Shown: piece by piece, positions 9,181-17,652 of the stretch
How the letters are laid out: the number at the start of each line of letters is the position of its first letter
Numbering within the stretch: the stretch's first letter is position 1
Notes under the pieces: generated by a model
Seen by the model: only the letters and a program-made list of their open reading frames with translations
Database searches by the model: none
Told to the model about the DNA's origin: nothing
Translations under genes and position numbers: made by a program
Assembly: GCF_030063135.1 (NCBI RefSeq)
Contig: NZ_JASISO010000008.1
Span: 1 to 64,000, forward strand
Reading direction: 5' to 3'
From: Streptomyces sp. G-G2
Lineage (GTDB): Bacteria; Actinomycetota; Actinomycetes; Streptomycetales; Streptomycetaceae
DNA: 64,000 nucleotides

Positions 9181-9867
9181 ATGAGAACGCTGGCTGTCGT
9201 CTTCGTGGTCGCCTCGCTCGGAGCGTCGGCGGCGGGGTCCGCTCCGGATGCCTTCGTGGCCCTGGGCGCGGTGGATCCGACGGTCCGGCAGGAGATGCGG
9301 TACGCCGGGGACCGGAATTTCACCGGCGGGGTGGTCGAGGGGTACGAGGAGCCGGTGTGCCTCCTGACCCGGCCCGCCGCCGAGGCGCTGGCGCGGGCCC
9401 AACGCGCGGTGGTGCGGCGCGGGTACGCGCTGGCGGTGTACGACTGCTACCGGCCCCAGCGGGCGGTGGACCGTTTCGTGCGCTGGGCCGGGGACGCGGC
9501 GGACCAGCGCACGAAGGCGGAGTACTACCCGCGGGTGGAGAAGGACCGGCTGATCCCGGACGGTTACATCGCGGCGCGTTCGGGGCACAGCCGTGGGAGT
9601 ACGGTCGATGTGGGTCTGGTGCGGCTGCCGCTGGGGCGGCCGGTGGATTTCGGGACGCCCTTCGACTTCTTCGATCCGCTGTCGCACACCGACGACCCGC
9701 GGGTGACGGGCGCCGCGCGGGAGAACCGGGAGCTGCTGAAGCGGGTGCTGGCGGCGCAGGGCTTCGTGAACCTGCCCGAGGAGTGGTGGCATTTCACCTA
9801 CCGGCCGGAGACCTTCCCGGACGCGTACTTCGACTTCCCGGTCTCTGTCGGCTCGGTCGCGCCGTGA
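9181..9867 (+). CDS. VanX-type D-alanyl-D-alanine dipeptidase (peptidase M15D), exported
   Basis: The 228-residue protein has a short N-terminal signal-like helix (residues 1-20, ending in ASAAGSA). The M15D metal ligands and catalytic base are all present: H136 and D143 in SGHSRGSTVD, and E201 and H204 in EEWWH. R91 in YDCYRPQRA corresponds to the catalytic arginine of VanX. The enzyme family cleaves D-Ala-D-Ala. With an export signal and no vanH/vanA neighbours, a role in recycling or scavenging cell-wall dipeptide outside the membrane is more likely than glycopeptide resistance. AAGGGG at 9174-9179 sits very close to the ATG. Confidence 0.87.
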   Translation: MRTLAVVFVVASLGASAAGSAPDAFVALGAVDPTVRQEMRYAGDRNFTGGVVEGYEEPVCLLTRPAAEALARAQRAVVRRGYALAVYDCYRPQRAVDRFVRWAGDAADQRTKAEYYPRVEKDRLIPDGYIAARSGHSRGSTVDVGLVRLPLGRPVDFGTPFDFFDPLSHTDDPRVTGAARENRELLKRVLAAQGFVNLPEEWWHFTYRPETFPDAYFDFPVSVGSVAP

Positions 9868-9880
9868 GTACGGTCGCGCC

Positions 9881-10219
9881 ATGACGTTCTCTTCGTACGA
9901 GGAATTCTGGCCCTATTACGTCGCCATGCACTCCCGGGCCGCGACCCGCTGGGTGCATCTGGGCGGCACCCTGACCGGGCTCGCCGTGGCCGCCTACGGG
10001 CTGGCCCGGGGGCGCACGCGCTACCTCGCCGCGCTGCCGCTCCTCGGGTACGGGGCGGCCTGGCCCGCGCACTTCCTGATCGAGCGGAACAACCCGGCCA
10101 GCTTCGGACATCCCGGCTGGTCGCTGCGCGGGGACGCGCAGATGATCCGGATGATGCTGGCCGGGCGGGACGCGGAGCTGGCGGCGATCGCCGGGAAGTG
10201 GCTCGCCGTCAACCGGTGA
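9881..10219 (+). CDS. DUF962 / Mpo1-like small membrane protein
   Basis: The 112-residue protein has two hydrophobic segments (about residues 25-42 and 47-63). It shows the DUF962 pattern: a histidine and arginine before WVHLGG, then AHFLIERNNPASFGHPGWSLRGD with conserved His, Asn and Asp. The yeast homologue Mpo1 is a dioxygenase in phytosphingosine breakdown using Fe2+ and these histidines; the bacterial role is unknown. The start ATG at 9881 has no Shine-Dalgarno sequence, but a TACGGT hexamer lies 6 nt upstream (9869-9874), consistent with a leaderless transcript. The gene follows the dipeptidase by 13 bases. Confidence 0.83.
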   Translation: MTFSSYEEFWPYYVAMHSRAATRWVHLGGTLTGLAVAAYGLARGRTRYLAALPLLGYGAAWPAHFLIERNNPASFGHPGWSLRGDAQMIRMMLAGRDAELAAIAGKWLAVNR

Positions 10220-10250
10220 CCCGCGCGGCCCGCCGTGACAGACTCCAGAG

Positions 10251-10273
10251 GATTCTGACGGATAGTCAGAATC
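10251..10273. promoter_or_regulatory. Perfect 9-bp inverted repeat, candidate operator for the DUF35-thiolase operon
   Basis: GATTCTGAC, a 5-base spacer (GGATA) and GTCAGAATC form an exact palindrome. It ends 13 bases before the AGGAGG of the next gene. Its dyad length and position suit a TetR- or GntR-type dimer. It is too short and lacks a following T-run to be a terminator. No regulator gene is adjacent, so the binding protein would be encoded elsewhere. Confidence 0.6.
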
Positions 10274-10296
10274 AACCGTCGCTGTCAGGAGGGGTC

Positions 10297-10824
10297 TTGG
10301 GACGCACGCGTACACCCGTCGTGAGCGGGTGGTTCACGGATACGGATGCCGCGGGGGACGCGGCCGGGGGCGCGGAGGCGGGGTTCCGGCTGCTCGGAAC
10401 CCGGTGTTCCGCCTGCGCCGCCGTGTACTTCCCGCGGGAGGACGCCTTCTGCCGCAATCCCGGCTGCGCGGGCGGCGGCGAGCTGGCCGAGGTGCCGCTG
10501 TCGCGGTACGGGCGGGTCTGGTCCTACACCGACGGGCGCTACCGGCCGCCCGCCCCGTACGTCTCCGACCCGGACCTGCCCTGGACTCCGTACACGCTGG
10601 TCGCGGTGGAGCTGGAGGCCGAGCGGATGGTCGTCCTGGGGCAGGCCGCGCCCGGGGTGGGCGTGGCCGATCTGGCGGTGGGGATGGCGGTCGAGGTGGT
10701 GCCGGGGGTGCTGAACGAGGACGCGGCCACCGGGACGACCTGGACGACCTGGCACTTCCGCCCCGTGGCGGAGCACGACGGCGAGGACCGCGGCGACGGC
10801 GGTCGGGGCGGGGTGCGGGCATGA
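10297..10824 (+). CDS. DUF35 OB-fold/zinc-ribbon protein (acyl-CoA-associated)
   Basis: The 175-residue protein has the DUF35 layout: a rubredoxin-like zinc ribbon (CSACAAVYFP with CRNPGC) followed by an OB fold (GRVWSYT through VVLGQ). Such proteins pair with SCP2-type thiolases and help bind acyl-CoA. The chosen start is TTG at 10297, four bases after AGGAGG (10287-10292). A longer frame back to 10198 would overlap the previous gene and span the palindrome. Its stop overlaps the thiolase start as ATGA at 10821-10824, so the two are translationally coupled. The C-terminal tail is Asp/Gly-rich. The likely pathway is lipid or steroid side-chain degradation, from context only. Confidence 0.82.
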   Translation: MGRTRTPVVSGWFTDTDAAGDAAGGAEAGFRLLGTRCSACAAVYFPREDAFCRNPGCAGGGELAEVPLSRYGRVWSYTDGRYRPPAPYVSDPDLPWTPYTLVAVELEAERMVVLGQAAPGVGVADLAVGMAVEVVPGVLNEDAATGTTWTTWHFRPVAEHDGEDRGDGGRGGVRA

Positions 10825-12011
10825 GCGGTGACGTGGCGGTCCTCGGGGCCGGGATGCATCCGTGGGGCAAGTGGGGGCGCAGCTTCGTCGAGTACGGGCG
10901 GGCGGCGGCCCGGGCCGCGCTCGCCGACGCGGGGCTCGACTGGTGCGACGTCGGCTCGATCGTGGGCGCGGACACCGTGCGCTCGGGGTACCCGGGTTAT
11001 GTGGCGGGGGCGACCTTCGCGCGGGCGCTGGGCTGGCAGGGGGCGCGGGTGACCAGCGTGTACGCCGCCTGCGCGTCCGGTGCCCAGGCGATCGGGGCGG
11101 CGCGGGCGCAGATCCTGGCCGGGCTGGCGGACGTGGTGCTCGTGGTGGGCGCGGACGCGGCGCCCAAGGGGTTCTTCGCCCCGGCGGGCGGGGAGCGGCC
11201 CGATGACCCGGACTGGCTGCGCTTCCGGGTGCTGGGGGCGACGAACCCGGCGTACTTCGCGCTGTACGCGCGGCGGCGGATGGCCCTGTACGGGGACACC
11301 GGCGAGGATTTCGCGCTGGTCAAGGTGAAGAACGCGGCGGCCGGAGTGCTGAATCCGAATGCCCGCTACCGCAAGGCCGTCACCGCCGAGGAGGTCGCCG
11401 CCTCGGCGGTGGTCGCCGATCCGCTGCGGCTGCTGGACATCTGCGCGACCTCGGACGGGGGCGCGGCCCTGGTGCTGACCAGCATGGACTTCGCGCGCTC
11501 GCGCGGGGTGAGCGATCCGGTGCGGATCCGGGCGGTGTCGACCGTGACGCCGACCTACCCGCGGACGGTGCTGGACCTGCCGGACATCGCCACCGATTCG
11601 GCGGCTGGCTTCGCGCCGTCGCCCGGGTCGTTCCGGTCCTCGATCGCACGGGCGGCCTACGAGGAGGCCGGGCTCGGGCCCGAGGACCTGTCGCTCGCCG
11701 AGGTGTACGACCTGTCCACCGCGCTGGAGCTGGAGTGGTACGAGGACATCGGACTCTGCGGGGAGGGCGAGGGCGCGAAGCTCGTACGGGAGGGGGCGAC
11801 CGCCCTCGGCGGGCGGATCCCGGTCAACCCGAGCGGCGGGCTGGGTTCGTTCGGCGAGGCGGTGCCCGCGCAGGCCATCGCCCAGGTGTGCGAGGTGACG
11901 TGGCAGTTGCGCGGTACGGCCTCGGAGCGCCAGGTCCCGGGGGCGCGGGCCGGGATCACCGCGAACCAGGGGCTGTTCGGGCACGGGTCGGCGGTCATCG
12001 CCGTCCGGTGA
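10821..12011 (+). CDS. Thiolase-family protein (SCP2-thiolase / lipid-transfer type)
   Basis: The 396-residue protein belongs to the non-decarboxylating thiolase superfamily. The nucleophilic cysteine is C84 in VYAACASGAQA. Downstream, NPSGGLGSFGEAVPAQA and the C-terminal NQGLFGHGSAV supply the other active-site loops, here with GHG in place of the biosynthetic thiolase's CxG motif. That pattern fits the SCP2/lipid-transfer group that acts on acyl-CoA or aldol-type substrates with a DUF35 partner. The start codon overlaps the DUF35 stop. The gene ends the operon; a hairpin lies about 190 bases downstream. Confidence 0.83.
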   Translation: MSGDVAVLGAGMHPWGKWGRSFVEYGRAAARAALADAGLDWCDVGSIVGADTVRSGYPGYVAGATFARALGWQGARVTSVYAACASGAQAIGAARAQILAGLADVVLVVGADAAPKGFFAPAGGERPDDPDWLRFRVLGATNPAYFALYARRRMALYGDTGEDFALVKVKNAAAGVLNPNARYRKAVTAEEVAASAVVADPLRLLDICATSDGGAALVLTSMDFARSRGVSDPVRIRAVSTVTPTYPRTVLDLPDIATDSAAGFAPSPGSFRSSIARAAYEEAGLGPEDLSLAEVYDLSTALELEWYEDIGLCGEGEGAKLVREGATALGGRIPVNPSGGLGSFGEAVPAQAIAQVCEVTWQLRGTASERQVPGARAGITANQGLFGHGSAVIAVR

Positions 12012-12197
12012 GGCGCCGGGTGCCGGGCCGTGGGCGCGGTACGCGGGCCGTCGCGCGGGCGGCGACGCGCTTCGCGCGGGCCGTGAGCTGGGGCTGTTGC
12101 GCGAACGCTTGACGGCCCCCGCAGGCGGGTTCACACTGCCTGACACGGTCGCGCGCCCCGGGCGGGCGCGCCCGGACAGGCCCCCCATGTGAGCCGC

Positions 12198-12229
12198 GGT
12201 CCGTACCCCAGTCGGCGGGGGTACGGGCC
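12198..12229. terminator. Hairpin terminator between thiolase and conservon
   Basis: GGTCCGTACCCC pairs with GGGGTACGGGCC (12 pairs including one G-T) around an 8-base loop. It lies between convergent genes and could serve both strands. The rest of 12012-12259 holds nothing else that I can support. Confidence 0.65.
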
Positions 12230-12259
12230 GCCTCCATGCGCCGGTCTGTTCCGGCGCCG

Positions 12260-12880
12260 TCAGGTCCGGGTCGGGCTGCGGCGGGCGCGGGCCAGCGACA
12301 TGGCGTGTTCCACCACCCCGACCAGGACGTCCTTGACCAGTTCCCGGTCGCGCGCGTCGCAGATCAGCACCGGCACCTCGGGGTCGAGGTCGAGTGCCTC
12401 CCGTACGGTCGCCACCGGATGGCGGTCGGCTCCGTCGAAGCAGTTGACCGCCACCACGAACGGCAGTTCACGCCGTTCGAAGTAGTCGACGGCCGCGAAA
12501 CAGTCCGCGAGCCTGCGGGTGTCGGCGAGGACCACCGCGCCGAGCGCGCCCGTGGCCAGCTCGTCCCACAGGAACCAGAAGCGGTCCTGGCCCGGCGTGC
12601 CGAACAGGTAGAGGACCAGGTCATCGCGGAGCGTGATGCGGCCGAAGTCCATGGCGACGGTGGTGGTGCTCTTCCCCTCCACTCCCCCCAGGTCGTCCAC
12701 GGCGCGGCCCGGCTCGGAGAGCCGTTCCTCGGTGCGCAGCGGGCGGATCTCGCTGACTGCGCTGACCAGGGTGGTCTTGCCCACCCCGAAGCCGCCCGCG
12801 ACCAGGATCTTCAAGGTCAGGGGTTCGACCGGCGACACCGCGTGCATGGCACCGGTGCGGCTAGAGCGCCCGAAGGCCAT
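12260..12880 (-). CDS. cvnD: Conservon GTPase CvnD
   Basis: The 206-residue small Ras-like GTPase has the P-loop GGFGVGKT at residues 29-36 and the switch-II motif FGTPGQDRFWFLW. VAVNCFDG stands where the NKxD guanine-specificity motif is expected. It is the fourth member of a conservon, a membrane-associated signalling complex typical of Streptomyces and likened to eukaryotic G-protein systems. Its start overlaps the end of cvnC by 20 bases, indicating translational coupling. A fifth conservon gene (cytochrome P450, cvnE) is absent. Confidence 0.92.
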   Translation of the reverse strand: MAFGRSSRTGAMHAVSPVEPLTLKILVAGGFGVGKTTLVSAVSEIRPLRTEERLSEPGRAVDDLGGVEGKSTTTVAMDFGRITLRDDLVLYLFGTPGQDRFWFLWDELATGALGAVVLADTRRLADCFAAVDYFERRELPFVVAVNCFDGADRHPVATVREALDLDPEVPVLICDARDRELVKDVLVGVVEHAMSLARARRSPTRT

Positions 12881-13385
12881 CTATCACCTCACGGAGAACG
12901 GACTCGTCCGGGAGTTCCGCGGGCGGAACCGGACGGGTCACATGGACCAGTTCGTCGTCGACGAGGTCGCCGATCAGGACGCGGACGACTCCGACCGCGA
13001 GGTCGATTTCGGCGGCGAGTTCGGCGACGGACTGGGGTCGTTCCTTGCAGAGCCCGAGGATGTGGGCGTGTTCGGGGGACAGGGTCATGTCCCAGGCGGG
13101 GTCGTCGGCCGCTGGTTCGGCGACGACGAGTGCGATCAGGTCGAGACGGTGCTGGCCCGCGTGGCTCGTCCGGCCGCGGGTCATCGCGTACGGGCGGACC
13201 ACGGGGCCCGCGTCGGCGTCGAACCAGGCCGAGTCCTGGCCCTGGTTGCCATGGGACTCGTGTGGCGAGTGAGCCTGGTGCGGTACGTGGGTCTGGTGGG
13301 GCGCGTGGGTGGGGCGCGCCGGGTAGGGGGCGGCGTGGGTGTCGTACGCGGGCGTGTGGTCGGGTTCGTGGCCGGAGTCCCTCAT
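12861..13385 (-). CDS. cvnC: Conservon DUF742 protein CvnC
   Basis: The 174-residue protein has a histidine- and proline-rich N-terminal half (residues 1-60, with repeated AP-HQ-THV/AHS patterns). A DUF742 domain follows from WFDADAGPVVRPYAMTRGRT to the end, predicted to adopt a winged-helix-like fold. In studied conservons CvnC interacts with CvnB and CvnD. It sits 10 bases after cvnB and overlaps cvnD. The His-rich leader is unusually long and low in complexity and could bind metal, but this is not shown. Confidence 0.9.
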   Translation of the reverse strand: MRDSGHEPDHTPAYDTHAAPYPARPTHAPHQTHVPHQAHSPHESHGNQGQDSAWFDADAGPVVRPYAMTRGRTSHAGQHRLDLIALVVAEPAADDPAWDMTLSPEHAHILGLCKERPQSVAELAAEIDLAVGVVRVLIGDLVDDELVHVTRPVPPAELPDESVLREVIDGLRAL

Positions 13386-13395
13386 GCCGTCCGGC

Positions 13396-13836
13396 TCACC
13401 CTCCGGCTGGCAGCCCGGTGCGCGGTGCGGTCGCCAGGTGGACGCCCACGCGCTTGACCATCAGGGTCATCTCGTACGCGACCTGGCCGACGTCCGAGTC
13501 GGCGTCCGACAGCACGGCGAGGCAGCTGCCGTCGCCCGCGGCCATCACGAACAGGAAGGCCTCGTCCAGTTCCACCACGGTCTGGCGGACCTGGCCGGAC
13601 TCGAAGTGCCGGCCGACGCCCTTGGCCAGGCTGTGGAATCCGGAGGCCACGGCGGCCAGGTGCTCGCTGTCCTCGCGGGTCAGGTCCTTGGAGGTGCCGG
13701 TGGGCAGGCCGTCGCCGGAGAGGACGACCGCCTTGCGGATGCTGCCCACGCGGTCGACCAGTTCGTCCAGCAGCCAGTTCAGCTGCCCCGGGCCACGGCC
13801 CCGGGAGTCGTTGCCTGCGGTCTGCGGTGCGGTCAT
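13396..13836 (-). CDS. cvnB: Conservon Roadblock/LC7 protein CvnB
   Basis: The 146-residue protein is a Roadblock/LC7 domain, the MglB-like fold that regulates small GTPases. Typical segments are LNWLLDELVDRVGSIRKAVVLSGDGLP and the C-terminal MTLMVKRVGVHL. It is expected to modulate the partner GTPase CvnD. Its ATG at 13836 overlaps the cvnA stop (ATGA at 13836-13833), so the two are translationally coupled. Confidence 0.92.
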   Translation of the reverse strand: MTAPQTAGNDSRGRGPGQLNWLLDELVDRVGSIRKAVVLSGDGLPTGTSKDLTREDSEHLAAVASGFHSLAKGVGRHFESGQVRQTVVELDEAFLFVMAAGDGSCLAVLSDADSDVGQVAYEMTLMVKRVGVHLATAPRTGLPAGG

Positions 13837-16637
13837 CGACCGTCCCCCTCGTTCTCGTGCTCGGTACCGGCGCCAGCGCTTTCGGCACCGGTCCCGGACT
13901 GCTCTGCGTGCTGGTCGCGGGCTGCGGTCCAGCCGCGCTGGAGTGCGGACATGCGGATGCGTACGGTCTCCGCGTCCCGGTCGGCGACCGGGTCGGCGGT
14001 GGCGTCGGCGGGCGGCGGGGGCGGGGCGTTCTTGAGCTGGGGCGCGAGGTTGGCCTGGCGGACCCGGCGGGGCAGGCCGCCCGGGCCGGTGCGGTCCGGG
14101 GCGCTGCCGGTGCGCTCGCCGGGCGAGGGCGCGGGGGCCGTAGCGGCGGCCGGCGGGACGGCGGAGACCCTGGGTGTGTCGACGCGGCGGCCGTGCTCCG
14201 CGACCAGGGTCGGGGTCCGGTGGCGGCGCGGGAGCGGTACGGCGCCGGAGGCCGGGCGGGCGGCCGCGTCCAAACGGGCGCCCTCCAGGCGGACCGGGCC
14301 GGAGGCGCTCTGCTGCTCGCGGGCGGGGTCCCGGCCGAGGTCGCGGCTGCGCTCCGCCGGGCGCAGACCCAGCAGGGTGCTGCGCGGCGTGCCATTGGGC
14401 GGGGTCTCGTCGTCCAGGGTGGCCATGGCGGGGCGGGCGGGGGCGGGGGTGCCGGTAACCGGGGCGGCGGTCGGCCGGTGGCCGTCCAGGGGGGCGGGCG
14501 GGTCCAGGCCGAGGACGCTGAGGGGCGCCTCCAGCTCGACCGGGCCGTCCAGCAGGGCGGCGGGCACGGGGCGCTTGGGCGGCGTACCGCTTGCGCCGTG
14601 TCCGTTGACGTGCCCGTTGGCGTGTCCGTTGCTGTGTCCGTTGGCGGCCGCGGAGCCGATGCCCTTGGGGCGGGAGGCCGGGCCGGCCGCCACCGCGGCC
14701 TGGGCCGCGCCCTCCAGGCGCAGGCCGCCGCCGTTGGTGTCGGGGGCCTCGGTGAGCAGGGCGACGGGCAGGAACACGACCGCGGTCGTGCCGCCGTACG
14801 GACTGGGCTGGAGGGAGATCTTGACGCTGTGGCGCTGGGCGAGGCGGCTGACGACGAAGAGGCCGAGGCGGTCGGTGTCGGAGAGTTCGAACTCCGGGGT
14901 CTCGGCGAGCCGGAGGTTCGCGTCGAGCAGCGCGTCCGGGGTCATGCCGAGGCCGCGGTCGTGGATCTCCAGGGTGAAGCCGTTGGCCACGCGCTCCCCG
15001 TGCACCTGGACCGCGGTGTGCGGGGGCGAGAACACCGTGGCGTTCTCCAGGAGTTCCGCGATCAGGTGGGTGACGTCGGCGACGGCGGGGCCGGTGATCC
15101 CGAGGCGGGGCAGTCGGCGCACCTCGATCCGCTCGTAGTCCTCGACCTCGGCGACGGCGGCCCGTACGACGTCCATGAGCTGCACGGGTTTGCGCCACTG
15201 GCGTGAGGGCGCGGCGCCGGAGAGGATCACCAGGCCCTCGGCGTGGCGGCGCATGCGGGTGGTCATGTGGTCGAGGCGGAACAGGTCGGCGAGTTCCTCG
15301 GAGTCCTCGGTGCGCCGTTCCATGGTGTCGAGCAGGGTGAGCTGGCGGTGCAGCAGGACCTGGTTGCGGCGGGCGAGGTTGACGAACACATCGGAGACCC
15401 CGCGGCGCAGTTCGGCCTGTTTGACGGCGGCCTCGACGGCCGCGCGCTGGAGGGAGTTGAGGGCCATGCCGACCTGGCCGACCTCGTCCTTCTCGTACTC
15501 CAGGCGCGGGGCCTCGGTGTCCACGTCGACGTGCTCACCGGCAGCGAGGCGGCGCATCACGCCGGGCAGGCGGACGCCGGAGACCTCGTGGGCCTCCTTG
15601 CGCAGCCGGGAGAGGTCGCGGATCAGGTCCCGGCCGATGCGCACGGAGAGGACCAGGGAGACGATCAGGGCGACGAAGCCGAGGATCCCGGCGATGGCCG
15701 CCTTGACCAGGACGTCCATGGCCACGGGGTGCACGCGCTGCTGGTAACGGTCGCCCGCCGCGGTGCCCATCGCCGCGAGGTCGTCGAGGGCCTTGCCCGC
15801 GCTCTCGTCCCACTGGGCGGTGTTGACGTGGCGCGGGTTCTTGACCGCGCCCGTCTGGACGACCTGTTCCTCGATGTCGCGCAGGCGTTTGGTGTCCGGG
15901 CCGCTCCAGTACTGCTCGAACAGCTCGCGGTCCTCGGCCGGGAGGATCGCGAGGTTGACGTCGTAGAGCAGGGCGCGGTTGGCGATGAGGTCGGAGACCG
16001 TCCGGGTGTCCTTGGCGCTGATGTTGCGGGCGGCCAGGGCGGCGGCGACGACCGCGTCCTCGCGGGAGAGCGCCTCGCGGGCCCGGGTGATGCCGACGAG
16101 GGCCCGGCCCTCCTTGTCCATCTCGACGTTCTCCAGCGCGTGGAGGTTGACGAGGAAGCCGTAGCAGGGGTCGACGAGCCGGCTGTACAGGTCCAGGGCC
16201 TGGGACGGGTTCAGGTTGGTCTGGTCGACGGAGCGGCGCAGGGCGCCGATGCCGTGGAAGGCGTCGACGATGGAGTCCAGCCGGTCGGCGGCGGCGGGGC
16301 TGAGTTCCTCGACGACGTCCGGGTCGGTGGCGTCGCGGGTGATGCCCTCGACGACCGCGTCGGTGGCGGCGCGGCGCTTGGCGAGTTCGGCGGTCGCCAC
16401 GGCGGAGCGGGGGTCGCCGAGGACCACGAGGCTCTGGCGGCGTTCCTTCTGGATGACGCGGACGACGTCCTCGATGGGGTAGCCGACCTTCTTCATGACG
16501 TAGGCGACGTCCAGGAGTTCGACGGCCTGGCGGCCGGTGATCACGGTCGAGAAGCCCCAGAGGGCGGTCAGGGAGATGAGCGGCACAAGGAGCAACGCCA
16601 CGATCTTCCGGCGGATGGATTTCCCGCGAAAGCGCAT
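13833..16637 (-). CDS. cvnA: Conservon sensor kinase-like protein CvnA
   Basis: The 934-residue membrane protein has a transmembrane helix at residues 11-30. An extracytoplasmic nitrate/nitrite-sensor-like (NIT) helical domain spans about 50-300. A second transmembrane helix lies at about 311-332, followed by HAMP and a coiled helix. The dimerisation segment FRLDHMTTRMRRHAEGL (H457) and an HATPase_c domain follow, with N-box ELLENAT at 528-534 and later DRGLGM. After about residue 640 comes a long disordered Pro/Ala/Gly tail that includes an N-G-H repeat. This is the sensor part of the conservon. The promoter should lie in 16638-17025. Confidence 0.92.
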   Translation of the reverse strand: MRFRGKSIRRKIVALLLVPLISLTALWGFSTVITGRQAVELLDVAYVMKKVGYPIEDVVRVIQKERRQSLVVLGDPRSAVATAELAKRRAATDAVVEGITRDATDPDVVEELSPAAADRLDSIVDAFHGIGALRRSVDQTNLNPSQALDLYSRLVDPCYGFLVNLHALENVEMDKEGRALVGITRAREALSREDAVVAAALAARNISAKDTRTVSDLIANRALLYDVNLAILPAEDRELFEQYWSGPDTKRLRDIEEQVVQTGAVKNPRHVNTAQWDESAGKALDDLAAMGTAAGDRYQQRVHPVAMDVLVKAAIAGILGFVALIVSLVLSVRIGRDLIRDLSRLRKEAHEVSGVRLPGVMRRLAAGEHVDVDTEAPRLEYEKDEVGQVGMALNSLQRAAVEAAVKQAELRRGVSDVFVNLARRNQVLLHRQLTLLDTMERRTEDSEELADLFRLDHMTTRMRRHAEGLVILSGAAPSRQWRKPVQLMDVVRAAVAEVEDYERIEVRRLPRLGITGPAVADVTHLIAELLENATVFSPPHTAVQVHGERVANGFTLEIHDRGLGMTPDALLDANLRLAETPEFELSDTDRLGLFVVSRLAQRHSVKISLQPSPYGGTTAVVFLPVALLTEAPDTNGGGLRLEGAAQAAVAAGPASRPKGIGSAAANGHSNGHANGHVNGHGASGTPPKRPVPAALLDGPVELEAPLSVLGLDPPAPLDGHRPTAAPVTGTPAPARPAMATLDDETPPNGTPRSTLLGLRPAERSRDLGRDPAREQQSASGPVRLEGARLDAAARPASGAVPLPRRHRTPTLVAEHGRRVDTPRVSAVPPAAATAPAPSPGERTGSAPDRTGPGGLPRRVRQANLAPQLKNAPPPPPADATADPVADRDAETVRIRMSALQRGWTAARDQHAEQSGTGAESAGAGTEHENEGDGR

Positions 16638-17025
16638 GGCCTCCCCAGCCTCCCCCAGCTCAACCCCGCTGCCGGGGGTCGGTGTTCCGTCAATTAAACG
16701 GCGTGAGCCTACTACTGACGTGGGCCGCGTTCGAAGGGGTGTCCGGACGTTTTCGGCCGGTCTGGCGGACGAAGATCACCAGTTGTCCGTTACTTCCGGT
16801 CGAGTGCGGCCCGTTATGTGGCAGATGACACTTGGTGGGGCCTCAGTTCCCGTCGGCGCAGGGATGGCTGGAATTCTCCCTTCCGGGACGGCCGGAGGGT
16901 GGGTGGGGCGCACGGGGGCGGGTATCGGCGGGTGAAAGTGCGCCGCTTCGGGAATCTCCAACCCCGTTCGAGCGTCTATCTGTTCGAGGCGGCATGGCGA
17001 GCCGTCTGGTGGGGAGTGAGCGGAC
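16638..17025. other. Divergent intergenic region between cvnA and a small membrane protein gene
   Basis: These 388 bases are less G/C-rich than their surroundings near 16690-16720 and 16770-16830, and should hold the promoters of cvnA (leftward) and the gene at 17026 (rightward). No open frame here shows convincing codon bias. No operator-like palindrome was noticed. Confidence 0.5.
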
Positions 17026-17490
17026 ATGGGCAGCGTGTACGAAGACGATGGCGGACGACCGAGCGCGACGCGGGCGGGCGCGCGGGCTCCGGCAGGGGCT
17101 GCGGCGCGGTCGGCGGCGGGGTCCCGCGCGCGGACCCTGTGGGTGGAGGAACCGGCCCGGCGGCGCCGGATGCCCGATCCGGTACGGACGGCGGCGGTGC
17201 GGGCGGTCCTGGTCGTGGCCGTGACCCTCACACAGGCCACGGTCGCGTTCCTGCTGGCGGTGGCCGGGTCCTGGCTGGCCCTCCCGATGTCCCTGGGCGC
17301 GGTGGCCGGGATCGTGGTGGCCACCTGGGGCGTGCTGGACGTCTGGATCACCCGGCAGACCTGGAACCAGCGGTACGGGGTCGTGTCGGTGCCGAGCAGT
17401 ACGGCGCGCGGCCTGCGCCGGGACCGGCGGCGCGCCCGGCGCGCGGCCCGGTCCGGCCGAATACCGGTCGCCTCCGGCGGGATGCGTTGA
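17026..17490 (+). CDS. Small two-helix membrane protein next to the conservon
   Basis: The 154-residue protein has a basic, Ala/Arg-rich N-terminus and two transmembrane helices (about residues 58-82 and 84-107, the latter ending in WGVLDVWITRQTWNQRYG). The C-terminus is strongly basic (RRDRRRARRAARSGR), which suggests a cytoplasmic anchor near nucleic acid or phospholipid. No known family was recognised. GGGGAG precedes the ATG. It is divergent from cvnA and may share its regulation. Confidence 0.75.
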   Translation: MGSVYEDDGGRPSATRAGARAPAGAAARSAAGSRARTLWVEEPARRRRMPDPVRTAAVRAVLVVAVTLTQATVAFLLAVAGSWLALPMSLGAVAGIVVATWGVLDVWITRQTWNQRYGVVSVPSSTARGLRRDRRRARRAARSGRIPVASGGMR

Positions 17491-17614
17491 CGGTCGGCGG
17501 GGCGCGCTGATCAGTGGCGGGGTCCGCTGAACCCTGGCGGGATCCGCTGGAGCCTGGCGCGGGGCGGGTGCGGGTGCGACGGCGGGGCGGCTGCGGGCCC
17601 GCCCGGGTACGACG

Positions 17615-17639
17615 GCCCCCGCCCGGTCCGGGCGGGGGC
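17615..17639. terminator. Strong GC hairpin between convergent genes
   Basis: GCCCCCGCCCGG and CCGGGCGGGGGC are exact reverse complements flanking one base, which gives an 11-pair stem with a 3-base loop. It lies 14 bases after the stop of the leftward MukB-like gene and beyond the rightward membrane-protein gene. Confidence 0.8.
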
Positions 17640-17652
17640 TCGCGCGGACCGG

